This document shows positions 24,731-37,330 of a stretch of 64,000 nucleotides of DNA, in pieces. The translations under genes and the position numbers were made by a program. Position 1 is the first letter of the stretch. The number at the start of each line of letters is the position of its first letter. Location: the NCBI GenBank assembly GCA_003993805.1, contig RSEF01000014.1, positions 4,334,712 through 4,398,711 of the forward strand, given 5' to 3'. The notes beneath the pieces are model-generated. The model was given only the letters and a program-made list of their open reading frames with translations, was not told the origin of the DNA and did no database searches. Source of the DNA: Himantopus leucocephalus (taxonomy: Eukaryota; Chordata; Aves; Charadriiformes; Recurvirostridae).

Positions 24731-27700
24731 AGTCTGGAAGATTTAAATCTTTTATTTCTGATGTTTCTGTGGGACACATGATCATTTTTGGCCCCAGAAT
24801 TGGTCTTCTGAGCTCAGACCAAAAGCCCTGTCCCCAGGGTGACGAGTCTACCAAGCTGCACAAAAATGCACTTAGCCATAGTTCTGCTGCAATATTGACA
24901 TTTTAAATCCACACATTTAATAGAACTGTCATTAATCGGTCCTTCCTGAAGAGAAATCATTTGCCTCATTAAGGCTATCGTTGAAATACTGAAATAAGCC
25001 CTCCGTTCCCTCCTTCCTCAACATAGTCAATTGTGAGGGGTCAATTCATGGCTGTCCAGGAGTGCTAGAAACTCTCCCTGGCGTGAGTTCCTACATATCG
25101 CGAGGTCCAGAGGGACATGGACACGTGAGTTTAGGGGGAAGCTGTGCTGATCCATAGCAACTGAAAAATATAAAGGTGAAAGCCATCTCACAGCCAACCT
25201 CCTAGCTGAAGAGATTAATTGCACTGAGTGAGACTTATTTGATTACTTGGTCCTATGAGTAATAATGGGTTTCCTGAAGACTAAAGAGAGTAATACAGAA
25301 AAGTCAGAAAGAAATATGGGAAGATATTAAAAGGTAACTATGAAAGGGAGAAAAATATATATGAGACCACAAGGCATGTAATTAACTTAGCATGGGACTA
25401 GATTTGTTTGCTTAATTATTCCATGCAGCTTCATAAAGCTCTGAAGGAAGTTCGTAAGTGGCTTAAAAAAAAAAACCAGAATTCACTTTAACAAAAGGTC
25501 ATTAAATTTGTGAATGAAAATCCTGGTCTTCTTAAGGTCAATGACTCCTCTTGGTTCATTCATACTGGGATCTCTCCTTACGCTGAGCGTGGAGTCCTTG
25601 ACACATTGGGAATTATTCATGTGGCTTAATTTAGGGCTTTAAGCTTAGGTATCCTGAATTGCTCCCTGGAGGCTGCACTGACAGTATAGGGAGCTTGGCC
25701 TTGAGTTAGACCTAAAGTTAGAACGTGTCAATGCTCTCTTCTGTGCGTACAAATCTTAAAAGAAAAATATTCTGCAACAGACCAATGCCTCTGTGAGATT
25801 ATGCATTCCACAGTGAGGTGACACTGTAAACAGGAAATCAGGGAGGCAACTCATATTTCTATAGATATGGTAAATGTCAAATGCCTTGTAAAAGGTGTTA
25901 TACATAACTTTGTTACTTCTGGGGAAAATAAAATTCATGGAAAAGCAGCCTAATTTGACAAGCCAAAGAATCTAAATAGAGGATGCGTATTTTATACAAC
26001 TCTGCCAACTGTGTTTTCCATGTGGGAGTCTTCAACCTTCTCTGCAGTCTATCTCCTTGCGGGAGCAGAAGGCCTTACACATGGGGGATGCAGTGAGCAC
26101 TTGGAAGTGCTGTTGGCTGGGGAGTCCCCCAGTGAAACCAGCCTGCCTGGCCAACGGGGCGCTGAATATCAGATCACATCCCTGGAAATTAGACAAAATT
26201 GGTGACGCTGCTCAGGATGAGAGCAGAAAGCAACACAATCTTCCGAGCTGCCTTGCAGAGGAGAGAAGACCTTAAGCAAAGGGAACCGAGGCTGAGTGGA
26301 GGGGAAAGCCCTGTGCAGGTGGAGAGACCGCGAGCACCCTTGAGGACTCTGACCAAGGAATGCTAAGAAGCGATAAGGAAACTCAGGGCTTGCAGGTGCA
26401 CTGGGGGGTTCGGAGGTTTTGTTAGATCTGCATATTTCTTTTAGTGTCTGGCTCGCAGCAGAATTGTGCTACAAAGTCCAGGTGTTATGTGCTTCAGCTG
26501 TTCCCCCGTCTGGAGGGGTGAGCTGTGAACCAGGGAGCCTGCAGCACCCCGACCCGCGAAAGGACGGTGACCGGGGGCGCGTGGGCAGGAGGGGATGTCC
26601 CTGGCTTGGGGTGGCACCTCTGCTGTAAGACTCAACTCCTGCAGAGGGGAAGGGGGTCTGTTGCAGAGGTATCAGAGGTTTGGTTGCAGACACCAACTGG
26701 GGATGTCTGTGGAGTCACTGGGTTGCCGGTCTCAGCGTGGAAACCGTCAGACTGCCATTATAAAGTGAGACTGGGCCCTAAAATAATGCATCGGTTCAGA
26801 GCAATAAGCAGTGGATCCCTCCCCATCAATCTCCGTGCAAACACAGGGTGCTAAATCCTTCACGATGTCCCTCTTATTCATAGTGAAAAAAAAAAAAAGG
26901 TCATCTTCCCTCTTACTCAGAGGAGACTGGACGTGCCTGTGTGCACACACACAGGGGATGGGAAGGTCCAAAGGACACAACGTCTGTGCCGCCCAACTGA
27001 GCGTCGGCACAGCGAGAGACCCATCCTGCTGCCGGCAGCGCTGAAACCCGCTGTCAGGGACTGCTCATCCAGAATAATGCCTTGGCAGCCGGCTGACTGT
27101 TTTGTCAACACTTCTCCTTGCTGAGGCTGAGGTTACTCAAATCTGGCTTTGCCCCATTTTTCGTGTCAGTATCAACCTCTCTCTGCCTTCCCCTTTCCCT
27201 CCTGCCTCCGCCCGGGGTGAACGTGTTGGGGGTAACGGGATGGAAAGCCCTGACAGGGTCACCGGTAGCTGACCAAAGCGGCAGCCTGATGACGGCCGGG
27301 AATATGTGACGGGCGGGAGGAAGGCTTAAATTTTCTCTCTTGGAAGAAAACTCAGAGCCTCACTTCAAATTGAGATCGTGGTGAATTTTGGCCCCTGACT
27401 AGGAGCGCAGGATCAAGTCCTCCGAGAGATGGGGAGTTTGTATAATGTAGTTTAAGGATAAGAAAAAAAAGACAAGGAAAAAAAAAAAAAAGAATGACAG
27501 GCCTAATTCATGCCCTTCCAAAATTATTATTATTTTTCAGCTGGGGAAGGAGGAGACAGGATGTGGTAGGAAAACATTTACAGGAGTTTGGCATGTAAAA
27601 ACCTGAATGATGGATTAACAGCTTATGCCAGATTTTACCTGCCTTTAAGCAGGTAACATTTCTTCAAGCTCAACAAGCTCCTGCTTGCCTAGAGCTATAC

Positions 27701-29620
27701 TTTTCTTCTCCAGAGGAGTGAAGCCAAATAACCTTGTGCAGCTTTCATTAGCTCCAACTTTCTCTCGCATGTTTTCTTCTGCAAGTTTAATTTCACTCGG
27801 GGAAGCAGTGGTGCTCGGGAAGGATATATCTAAATGAGGATCCTTTTTTTCCTACGGGTTTGGTTGTGGGTTTTATTGCTGGGGGGGACCTGAGCTCCCC
27901 AGGGCGTGCGGCCGGCGGAGTGGCATGCACACAATCACAAGGCTAAGGGCAGGAGCTGGAATGCAGAGGATAAAGCAGAATGTAAATCCATTCAGTGCAG
28001 TAATTTAAGGTGTGGGAGGTCTCCTCTTATGCACAGAAAGGTCCTGTCAGTAAACGAAGCAGGAATCTTTGGCCTGCAAAACAGAGCTGCCTTTTGAATC
28101 TCTGGTTTCCCCTCCGCATTGTGCGTCTGAAAAAGAAACATAAAGCAGCTCTTTTTCCCCTCCCCGCTTTTGCAAAATGTCTACAAAACAGATCGGGATT
28201 GCAAATGGCTACTGTATGTATTGGTGACAGCGTAGCCTTTCCCACTGCCTTGGAAGTAAACGGTTCCTTTTCTGCCCTTTTTGGCATGTCCCGTGGTATC
28301 TCTCATAGGAATGGAAGTTTATCCTCCATGTCTTGCCTAATTTTCCCCTACATGATTTTAGTTTTCCCACGGTAAGATTAAGCTATTCTATATACCATCA
28401 GTCCCATAATAGTCAGTGAACTTTAAGTGAACTCCAACATCTAGACTCAAGTCATTGCATTATCCTAATAAGTTCATTGGATAGCTGAGTATTTTAATAT
28501 TAATCTCCCTACTAAATGTCTATATACACTGCCCAGACTTTCGTACAAATGGCTCTCTCCTTGGAGCGCAGGGCGTCTGAAAAGGCCAACTCACTCGCAA
28601 TGTGGCACAACGTGATTTAGTAATATACCCCGGGAATAAAGTGGAATTTGTCATCTGAACTGAAAATCAAAACGTGAGTAACTCCAGCCTTTGCAGGCCT
28701 GGAAAACTGGACCTGGATGAGCAAGGAGCCGGGTCTGGGCTGTGATGGGGTGAGGGCGTGCAAGCAGCAGGGCTTACACCACGGTTTTAAGGACATTTCC
28801 CCTCCATCCCATTCTGCAAGCCATTTATTTGGCATCCTTTATTTTTCATTCTATAAGCAGATGTTGGTGTCCTCTGTTTCCTGAAAATGATGTTTAAAGT
28901 GTCTCCAAATTCAGTAAAATCCCCAAATAAGGGAGACCCTCCTTGGTTTTTACTGCTTAGGCCCTTTCTTCTGGGGGTGTGGTAGCTCGTGCTACTGAGA
29001 CTGCACTAACACAGCTCTGCAGACAAGGTCCCTTTATGAGTTGGCTTATGAGAGAAGGGAATACTTTATCTCAGTGTTTCTTTTTGGTAAACAGGGCAGT
29101 TTCTCACCCCACCCCCATCACTTGTGCCTTCTCTTCCCTCCCTCCAGCCCAGGTTGAGCAAGGCAACGGGTGGAAATATGTAGGATTTAGTCCCCGTTCT
29201 CCTGTATCCCCTTCGTGGGCTCATTGCAGAAAGGATGGTTTGAGACACGACCTTTTCTGTCATCTTGGCCCAGGGTAAATATTTGCACAAGAGCCGAACG
29301 AGTGGGTCTGGAGAGGCGGCAGTGCTGTTTGGCCCAGGGATGCCCGCTCCACGTGGCGAGCTCCGGCAGGGAGTGCTCCTCCAACGGGATGGGTGGGCAG
29401 GCGCCAAACGCTCCCTGTTAATGGGCAGGTTTGAAATAAAGGTCCTTCGTTCTGCCTTTAGAAACCTCCAGCATGGCCTCCAGCGCTTTTTATCCAGCTA
29501 CGTAAAGAACACAGTCTCCGCAAATGTGAAAGGTTACATTTCAGCCAGCCAAGGAGTGGTATGACTTTATAAATATTTTGGAAAAGCCCAAAACTTAGAT
29601 AAAGGTCCAGAAAGCTGCTT
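24731..29620. other. Unique non-coding sequence, no gene seen
   Basis: No gene or clear repeat. A-rich runs occur at about 26885-26897 and 27462-27492. A GC-rich patch at about 26500-26620 gives overlapping open frames on both strands, none recognisable. Confidence 0.5.
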
Positions 29621-29702
29621 GGGCCCGATCCAAGTTCCATTTAAGCCAACGGGATTTTTTTTTTTTTTTGTGTTGGTTTCAATGGGCTTTGGACCTGGTC
29701 GT
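29621..29702. mobile_element. MITE-like palindromic repeat, interrupted by poly-T
   Basis: The left arm GGGCCCGATCCAAGTTCCAT (29621-29640) and the right arm CAATGGGCTTTGGACCTGG (to about 29698) are imperfect reverse complements around a T run at 29655-29669. The order matches a palindromic repeat common in turtle, crocodile and bird DNA. It resembles the Chompy-type MITEs described in crocodilians, but the family name is my inference. The element is degenerate and non-coding. Confidence 0.6.
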
Positions 29703-32700
29703 CTGCAACAGCTACTACAAACCAGCTCGTGAATGGAAGTTGGATGAAGAATTTCCTTCCTGCCCCATTTTGGTGAAGCAGCAAAGGAGGAGGGGGAACA
29801 CTGCGTTTAAAGAGATAACTATATTAAAGCCCATTTGGCTTCAGATGAAAGAAGGCACAAGCCTATCGTTTTAAGTATGTGCAGGACTTAGCAATTGCAC
29901 TGAAGCATTGGCAGGAGCTGAACTCGCACAAAATAACAAAAATATCTTTATCACTAAAATGCAATTTAAAAAGGTACAGTGCAAGGAGGTAAAAAAGGAT
30001 AGGCAGAGATTCTTGCCCCGTGATTCCTCATGTGAAATTTTTGATCTACCCTCATAGTAGCTCATTTTATGTAGGCTAGAAAGAAGAAATAAGCCGTGGG
30101 AGGGTCTCCATTGCCTCCATTGGAGGCAACAATAGAATTGGTCACGACATTGTAGATGTTCTCCCCATCATCTACCTGAAGGGAGGTCTAATTTCCCTAG
30201 CTCCCTGCAGCTCCATGTCACCAGCCCATACATAACCACCCTCTAAAAAGTCCTGCCAAGTTTGGGTCTCATTACAGCTTGGTTTGGGCTTGGTGGAAGT
30301 TCAGACCTTTTGAGTGAACACTGGTCCAGTTGTAGAACACTGGTCCTACCTGTTGGTAGATTCGCACCAAAAAAATCCTTTGCAGCACAATCTGGACTTT
30401 ACCGTGCACAGAGCTTAGGCCGTTTTATTCTAGTGGAAGCTTTATTTTTGTGGTGGTTTGGTTCAATCCCTCTGATTCGATCACTGGCTTGAGCCAATCA
30501 GAACTGCAGAGGTCTGGTTTGTGCCCACGGGGAGTCATGGGACGGGAGTATTTCTCTGGAGAAGAGTCTTTCTGCACAACGGTGTGAATAAACATGAGCA
30601 GAAGTAGGACAGATGTCGGTTAAAAAATATGTCACATCTTTACAGCTCCAGATTGTGAACATTACAGCAGTGCAACCACAGCTTTTGTTGTACTGGAACA
30701 AGAAGATATAAGGATGCCTATGAGTTCAAGTTAATCTTAGAAAGCCTGAATGACATCATCTTGAACATCCTATCAGATTTGGCTCTTCCACCGTTCCTCC
30801 GGCTCCATCTCCGGGCAGCCGTGCTTGGGCCAGTGTCCCAGTGCCATGTGCCACCACTGCCCCATGTCACCTACCGGGTGAGGGCTGAATTGCACAAGGG
30901 CACATTGTTCCTCCTTTCCTGTAACAGGGTCCAGGAGGAAGGGGAGGAAGTGACTAACACGGCTTGGTGCACCCCAGCTAAAAGCTTAAGAGCATAATAA
31001 GCCAAGAATTGCCATTTTGGGTAGTTCCAGCTCTCACAGGCCATATAGAGCCATATCCTGTTCCTGACGGTGGGCAGAGGCAGATGCTTACGAGGGACCA
31101 GAAGCAGGATGGCTTTATGGAGATGTGTCCCCGTGGATATTCTCCCATGTACAGCAGCAACTGGGATTTCCTGAGCTGGAGGGTGCTGAGGTTCTTGTTC
31201 AGGTCTCTGTGAACGTGGGGCGAGCAAAACCCATGAGGAAATCTGGCAAGGTGCATTGTTCTACGCGGGCTGGAACAGGAAAGCCAACAACTTTCCTGGA
31301 ATTAAAATATAAATGAACACATTGCTTATAAAAAATACTTCCGAGATAAGTCATTTGTAAAGCGTAGAGAAGTTTATGACATATAAGGCAATCTGTACCG
31401 AGGCAGCTGCGAGAAATGCAATTAGCTAATTGGCAATGTTTCTCCTAATTGCTACTTTAGTAAGAAAGCGATACCAGTTAGAAAGGACGCGGAGCTTGGC
31501 TGAGAACAAACTGGATCATCCCCAAGAGAGTTATTTAGGGTAGGAAGTGGGAGTTCCTCCGTCTCTAGTGTCATTATACGTTTAGAGCGAAGGCTGTTAG
31601 AAACCACCGCAGAGCGAAGCTGATCCTCCGCTCTTGCCGTGCCGCCGGGGGAAGGCACCAGTGGCTGGGCACAGGGGTAACGCACCTTACCAGCCTCCGG
31701 GGGGAACAAGCCAGGAGAAGCCAAGGAGAAAACACCCGGAACTCAGAAAGCAAAAGTTGCTTTTAATCCAGATTTAACCTCGATTTCCTCCTATCTGGGA
31801 ACATTCCTGCCTTTAGCAAGTGTGCCGTTCCCAGTGTCTGTCTGTCTCCCAGACTCTAGCTCAGACTACATACCGAAATTGAGAAGTGGTATTGAAGTGT
31901 TCCTCGCAATAATTCACCGGGGAGGTTTCTGTGCGGTAAGCATCAAAAGGAAGCATTCAAAGGCACCAACAGGAAGATAGCTGATCTCTAGGCCGTTTTA
32001 TTGCTTGTAAAACGTTATTGGAGGTAGAAAGAGCAGGGATAGATAATGCTTTCACTGTGAAATCATAGAGCATTATCTTAGTGTCAAAACAAAAATGAGT
32101 TCACTTCTCCAAAGATTAACACTTGGTACCAGCTGGAGCAGTATCTGGCACCTCAAGAGGATATTAATACTTTTATTTTTCAGTTAAAGAATTCCCTTTT
32201 AAGTAGCGTCTTCTGGAATTTACAGACCACCTATGTCTGGAATGCTTGCACAGAAGTTATAAATAAAATTATTTGCTAAAAATATTTGCTAGTACAAACA
32301 GACTGGGTTTACCAATCTAAACACACTATATGTATTCACACATATTTTAAACTGGTTACTGTGGCTCTTTTAACATCTACTTGCAAGATAACATGGCATG
32401 AGTACATTATGTATTTCTAACCTTTTCTTAGTGTGGAGTGACAGTTAAAGTCTGGGACACCAACGAAATAATGAGTTTTAATCCTCCTTTCACTTATTTA
32501 TCCACATACTCATCTAAGCACCTTATACTCATTAACAGATTTTAGCCAGCCAAGAGTGCCACGAGAGGGGGCCGTTATTTTATAGCTGGGGAAAACCCAA
32601 ACGGGGCAGACGAGAGCCATGCAGGGGGCACGTTGCTCCATAAGGAGCTGGATCCAAGTTCCCCCAGCCCCGTGTCCTTACAGAACATGTTATGTCTACG

Positions 32701-34433
32701 GTACCTTCGGAAGAACTGATCACATCAGAGTGATTTGCTGCTGCTGCTGTCTAAAATAAGGCAAAGATGCTTGATCGGAGGAGTCCACATTTAATTAGAT
32801 ATGGCCAACGTGGTTTTTCAAAGTATGGAGCTGAAAATGGAGAGCTAAGGAAAAGCAGAGTGGCGAATATGGATTTTTTTTTTTCACAAAAGAATGCCAC
32901 ACATTATTTCTTTAATTTACTGAAACTAGTTACATTGCATACCAAATTAATTCTCATGGTTTTGTGAGGAACTATTCATTCTTTTTAGATAGGAAAAATT
33001 TACAACATTTAGATGAGTTTCCTCTTGAAACTTGTTAAGTTGAAATTGTTAGAGAGATGATAGTATGTGTACAAAGTCCTGTTTTTAACTTTTTCATTAA
33101 TTTTCCTCTTTGCCCTGCCTTGCTTAGGTCTGCATCTCCAACCCTGCAGGGGCTTTAAGAAGCAGCATTGGGTTTACTTAGGGGAAGCTCTGCTGGCTAA
33201 AGATGGGACCTTGTATAGCCATGATCTATTTGAAAAGAAAAGCTTACAAATAATACCACAGCACACTGCGGTAACATTCTCAAGCTTCACACAGACTCCG
33301 CAAGGTATCTGGTCATCTCCCACTCATTGCATGGTTTCCATCCTGTGTCCCCACGTTTTTAACTCAACCACCTTATGACGCATCCTCTAGATGGACTCCA
33401 CAGATGCCTGCCCTGGAGTGCATTACTTCTCTGAACGGGAATATTTTCAGCCAGTATTTTTTGTCTTTTTCCCCCTCACTAAGCAATGACCTTTAAAAAA
33501 ATACCCCAAATTTTATTTGCCTTGTGCATTCAATAAAGCAGCCAAATATTTATTTATTTTTGGTTAAAGCAGTGGATACTGGAGGCAATACGGCTTTGCT
33601 AGCTTTCACCAGCTGAGGATCTGGCTTGATGCAATCACGTTATACATGCCAATAAAACTGAAAGGTAACCCGCTGTTTTATTCCAACCACTATGTTTGCT
33701 TTGTTTTGGTTTTTTTTTCTTGGAGGAATTTTGCAATATGTGATTTGTAAAAATTACTTTTATATGTAATTAGTATAGCAATGAATACTTTCTGAACTGT
33801 AACTCTTCCTCTAATTTTGATTTTCTAGGCAAGTCTAGCCAAGTCATAGCAAAGAACGCAGCATCAGAAGAAAGTTATTGCAACAAAGCTGGAATCAATG
33901 TCAATAAAATAATGCCAATATCATTTGTTAGGAGCAGAAATGCATAGGAATTTCCTCCAAAATCTTGAAAAAAATGTGTTTGTAAGAAACTAGAGGACTC
34001 AAAATTAATTTTAAACATTTTATAGAGGAAACAGTCTATACTCTTTTTATACTGAAAACACTATCAGTTTAAGAAATCTGAGTCAGTTCCTTATATGAAT
34101 AAAATTCATTCAGCATACACAGCATGCCTTACTGCAAAGGAAAATGATCCTTAATACATTACATGTTAGTTTTCATTTGGAAAGAGACAAAAGAAGTTGA
34201 TGGCAAAGCATATACATTGTAGTAATGCACACACACGGCTCCACTGTACGTACTCTAAAGGGCAACAGTTTCTCTGATTTATGCAGCAAGTTCACTGGTC
34301 TGGTCTCTGTAGGGACAAGAAAACAAACAAAACATGCTGTGTTTCAGAAATAATATAGATCTCATAGACCATGATAGAAAAGCAGCTGCTAACTCTACAT
34401 AGCAGAAAGTGCGTGAGATGCATGAGTACTGCC
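29703..34433. other. Unique non-coding sequence, no gene seen
   Basis: No recognisable gene. It contains a 19-bp perfect-arm palindrome at 30111-30129 and a (GCT)n stretch near 32740-32753. A plus-strand open frame at 33067-33378 (103 codons) begins with a hydrophobic run, but I recognise no product and no splice or promoter context. Confidence 0.5.
30111..30129. repeat. Short palindrome, 9-bp arms
   Basis: TTGCCTCCA at 30111-30119 and its exact reverse complement TGGAGGCAA at 30121-30129 are separated by one base. It could be a dimeric factor site or a chance hairpin. Confidence 0.85.
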
Positions 34434-34610
34434 TGGCGGGACACTGCCCAGGGAGGTGGTGGAGTCACCATCCCCGGAGGTATTTACAAGACAGGCAGAC
34501 GTGGTGCTGAGGGTTTAGTGGTGGGTTTGGCAGTGTTAGGCTGATGGTTGGACTCGATGACCTGAAAGGTCCCTTCCAACCTAGATGATTCTATGTTTAT
34601 CTGACTCTAC
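34434..34610 (+). mobile_element. CR1 LINE 3' end, 5'-truncated
   Basis: The segment matches the 3'-terminal part of avian CR1: CACTGCCCAGGGAGGTGGTG, then a GTTGGACTCGATGACC stretch, then CCCTTCCAACCTAGATGATTCTATG, with degenerate octamer-like tail units after it (TTTATCTG, ACTCTACG). 5' truncation and an octamer tail are hallmarks of CR1 insertion. It is much less diverged than the copy at 23655-24730 and is therefore younger. Confidence 0.93.
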
Positions 34611-34677
34611 GACAGCCCCGTCTGTGGAGCCAAGCCCAGCCTTGGATAGCCATGACCCACATGGTAGAAGAAGACCT

Positions 34678-34910
34678 GCAGTGGGTCAGACCAGAAGGAC
34701 CATCTTGTCCACCGTTGTGTCCTGCGAGGACATGTGTAGCAAGGGCAGAGCAGGGCATCGTCCTTGCTCCGTTCTCCTTCAGGTTTTGGCTGGGCTGTAG
34801 CTTTGGGACCGCTGAACTGCAGGCAGTATGTGAACCTTGGTGTTTAACAGCCACCAGCGGACAGATCCTCTGCCAGCTTAATGAATTATTTTCGGGGTCT
34901 ACAGCCTTCA
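34678..34910 (+). repeat. Old unclassified sauropsid interspersed repeat
   Basis: GTGGGTCAGACCAGAAGGACCATCTTG near the start and AACAGCCACCAGCGGACAG...ATGAATTATTTTC near the end both follow, in order, a dispersed repeat I remember from turtle and bird sequence (a GTCAGACC...GGTCCATCTAG opening and a ...CCTCCATGAATTTATC ending). I cannot name the family. It begins about 70 bp after the CR1 3' end. Confidence 0.45.
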
Positions 34911-35639
34911 CTGCTTTGTGTGGCGCTAGGGACTTGTTTCTGTATTTGATTATTAGCGCAGAGAAACTATGTATATATGTATATTTTTGCTGATCCAAGG
35001 GAAACAGCTCCTGAGCTGTAATTTGTCTCTTCATGATTTAAACAGGACACACGTGGCTCTGAAACAAAACACTGCGAAGACTTCCCTGGACAGTGTTTTC
35101 AACACATCTCCAGCTATGAACATCCAGTGACTTATATTTAAAGATATTAAAATGTGTGTGCCCATAAGAGATAAGCCCTGATGTTGCTTTGGACGGGCTC
35201 TCGGGCAGGGTGGTCAATTTGCTGAGCTTTGTCTTCAAAAGCCAGGAGGCACACCTGAAGCTGGAGGTGAAAGGCAGCTCCACGGATCCAAAGCGGGAGT
35301 CCATGCATCAGCTAGGACTCGTCTGTAGCTTGAAAGATCACAACCCTGATGAGATCTATGCCAGTTTCGAATAACCAAGCTCCATTTGATCTCAGCTTTC
35401 ACTGACATGAGTCTGGCAAACAGAATGGTTCCTTTTCTTTTAGCTATATTTAAAAAAAAAATAAAAATTGACCAGTTTTGAATGATAGGCAAAGGTAAAG
35501 ATAGATACAGAGAAAATATATAAAGATAAAGAAAAAGTTTATTTTCCAGAATGTTATGAACTCTTTGGGCGTGCAGGGAGCTTCCTTTTCCCTTCTGAGT
35601 CATTACAATCCATTAAGTCAAGACTTCAGGATCTAAAAG
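34911..35639. other. Unique non-coding sequence, no gene seen
   Basis: No recognisable gene or repeat. AT-rich between about 35440 and 35540. Confidence 0.55.
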
Positions 35640-36060
35640 CTGTAAGTAATTAGACATTGACCGAAACAAACCATTTTGCTACTGTGTCTATTGTGTCAGC
35701 AACATTCACATTAATGCAGAAGAAGCCACCAGAAAAGCTGATATGGTCAATAAGTCATGAACTAAAATACTTTATTCTTCCATAATTGCTCCTTTATGTT
35801 AGGAATTTGCATTTTAATAACTCCCTAATTATTTATTTACTCAGTATGGTCCATGGTATGCAATTTAAGGTGTTTTAACTGCACATTTAATTGACTGTAT
35901 GTAATAGCTATTGGTGAAATACATGTAATTAGGAAGACTATAAAAAGTCTATTATATGTAAGTAATAGTTACTGTTCTATTTCAGGGCTTTTTTTAAGGA
36001 AGATTGCAAAAGTAATTAAAAACCTAATCTAATCTAATCACAAGAACTTCTACGTTTTTA
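35640..36060. promoter_or_regulatory. TAATTA/octamer-rich block, candidate enhancer or conserved element
   Basis: Four TAATTA homeodomain cores occur at 35647-35652, 35826-35831, 35926-35931 and 36013-36018, with TAATTG at 35888-35893. An exact POU octamer ATTTGCAT lies at 35805-35812. The block is not simple sequence and has no long open frame. Motif density is higher than I would expect for its base composition. Enhancer or conserved-element function is inference. Confidence 0.3.
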
Positions 36061-36523
36061 AGTGTCTTCATTTGCAAAACATAGGAACACAAGACCTTCG
36101 AGAGCTAAATCATTTTGATCTCTGTTTATGTCATCGTGCCTCTTTTCCGCGAGCCATTCTGACGGGCAGACCTGGGTCGTCACTCTGGACTTTTATCCCT
36201 TACTGACTGTCCTTGCTATTGTAGTCTTAATCCAACCTTTTAATACTACCTGAAATGCACCTACTTGTGGTTGAATTAATGATAATTGTGAGCTCCTTGG
36301 CATCAGATGTATTCTACTTTAGTGCTACTTTAGTGTCGGGAAATTCCAGTTCCTGGCGTCAAGGGGCTCCAGTCACTTCCACAATTTCTAGAAATAGCTG
36401 TGACCTGCTTTTTTGCACCATTTCTATCCTTTCAGGCTAACCTGAGCTCCTAGAAACAGAAAGCTATTGAAGCATGAGCCTTTTTAGTGCTTACTGCTTG
36501 GTAACTTCGTTTTTCCTATTTAA

Positions 36524-36784
36524 TTACAGGTTTCATGTTTAGAGTACGAAGAAGGACATCTTGTAAAGGCACCTTTTCATGTGTGGACAGACCATAAAAA
36601 TGTAGGTAGGGGCTTCTTTTCCACAGTGGGTGCCCCTGTGGCATTCAGAAATGCCTCACTGCTCTGTTATCAAGTGGACCTGTTGAGGAAAGAGAGAAAA
36701 AACCCCTCTGAAGTACAACCAACTCCTACTTGGTTACCTCAGACCAGACACTATTTGGTCGTGTGGGACCAAATGTCAAGCTAG
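36524..36784 (+). mobile_element. Ty3/gypsy-like RNase H relic (short frame)
   Basis: A frame open from 36524 to the stop at 36782-36784 encodes PFHVWTDHKN at 36572-36601, preceded by LEYEEGHLVKA. This matches the conserved RNase H segment of Ty3/gypsy retrotransposon polyproteins, including the TDHKN motif. A weaker same-frame match (RNRKLLK, about 36452-36472) may correspond to the block normally just upstream, but it lies too far away and is separated by stops. After TDHKN the residues no longer follow the family, so only about 25-30 residues are clearly homologous. The frame starts directly after TTTCCTATTTAATTACAG, a good splice-acceptor-like sequence. It is likely an ancient decayed insertion, possibly exapted. 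Confidence 0.5.
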
Positions 36785-36939
36785 ACAAAGAAGGCAAGTA
36801 TACAGTGAGTTAGGCTATTGTGGGGGAAGAGAAGGAATAAAAACAATGTGGACAATAGTGACATTTCTGTCAGTCCAGTGGGTGCCACACACCCACTTGC
36901 TTATTCTGAAACACTTGGGGGGTGCGAGTTCTCATAGCT

Positions 36940-37330
36940 AGCACAGCTGTTATTAAAATCCACTACAGCATATATGAGCCATTAGCTTTCTTATTGTTAA
37001 TAACTGCAATTTTGTGAGTCAATCTAGATGAAAATAGTTTAATTAAAAGTTGCCCTAATTAGTGTGATTATTGCACTGAATAAAGAGGATAACACATTAA
37101 TGTACCTCTGAAGCATACTTCTTTTTCACCTCTCCCCTTTTATTGAAAGATTTAGCATTTCACTGACTCGATATATTATCGATTCATTAATCTACGCTTG
37201 GGGGATGAGAAAGTTATTTTCCATAGAATTAAATGTACAACCCACTGACGTAAGAGACTCTTTGTGAGATTCCTCATACTGTAAATCAATCCATTTCTCC
37301 CAGTTCAGGGCTTTGGAGCACCAGCTAAAG
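36940..37330. promoter_or_regulatory. Homeodomain-site-rich AT block, candidate conserved element
   Basis: Two TAATTA cores 16 bp apart (37040-37045 and 37056-37061) sit in AAAATAGTTTAATTAAAAG...GCCCTAATTAGTG, followed by GTGATTATTGCAC and GATTCATTAATC. The sequence is not simple repeat and has no coding signal. With the block at 35640-36060 it brackets the gypsy-like relic. Function is inferred from composition. Confidence 0.3.
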
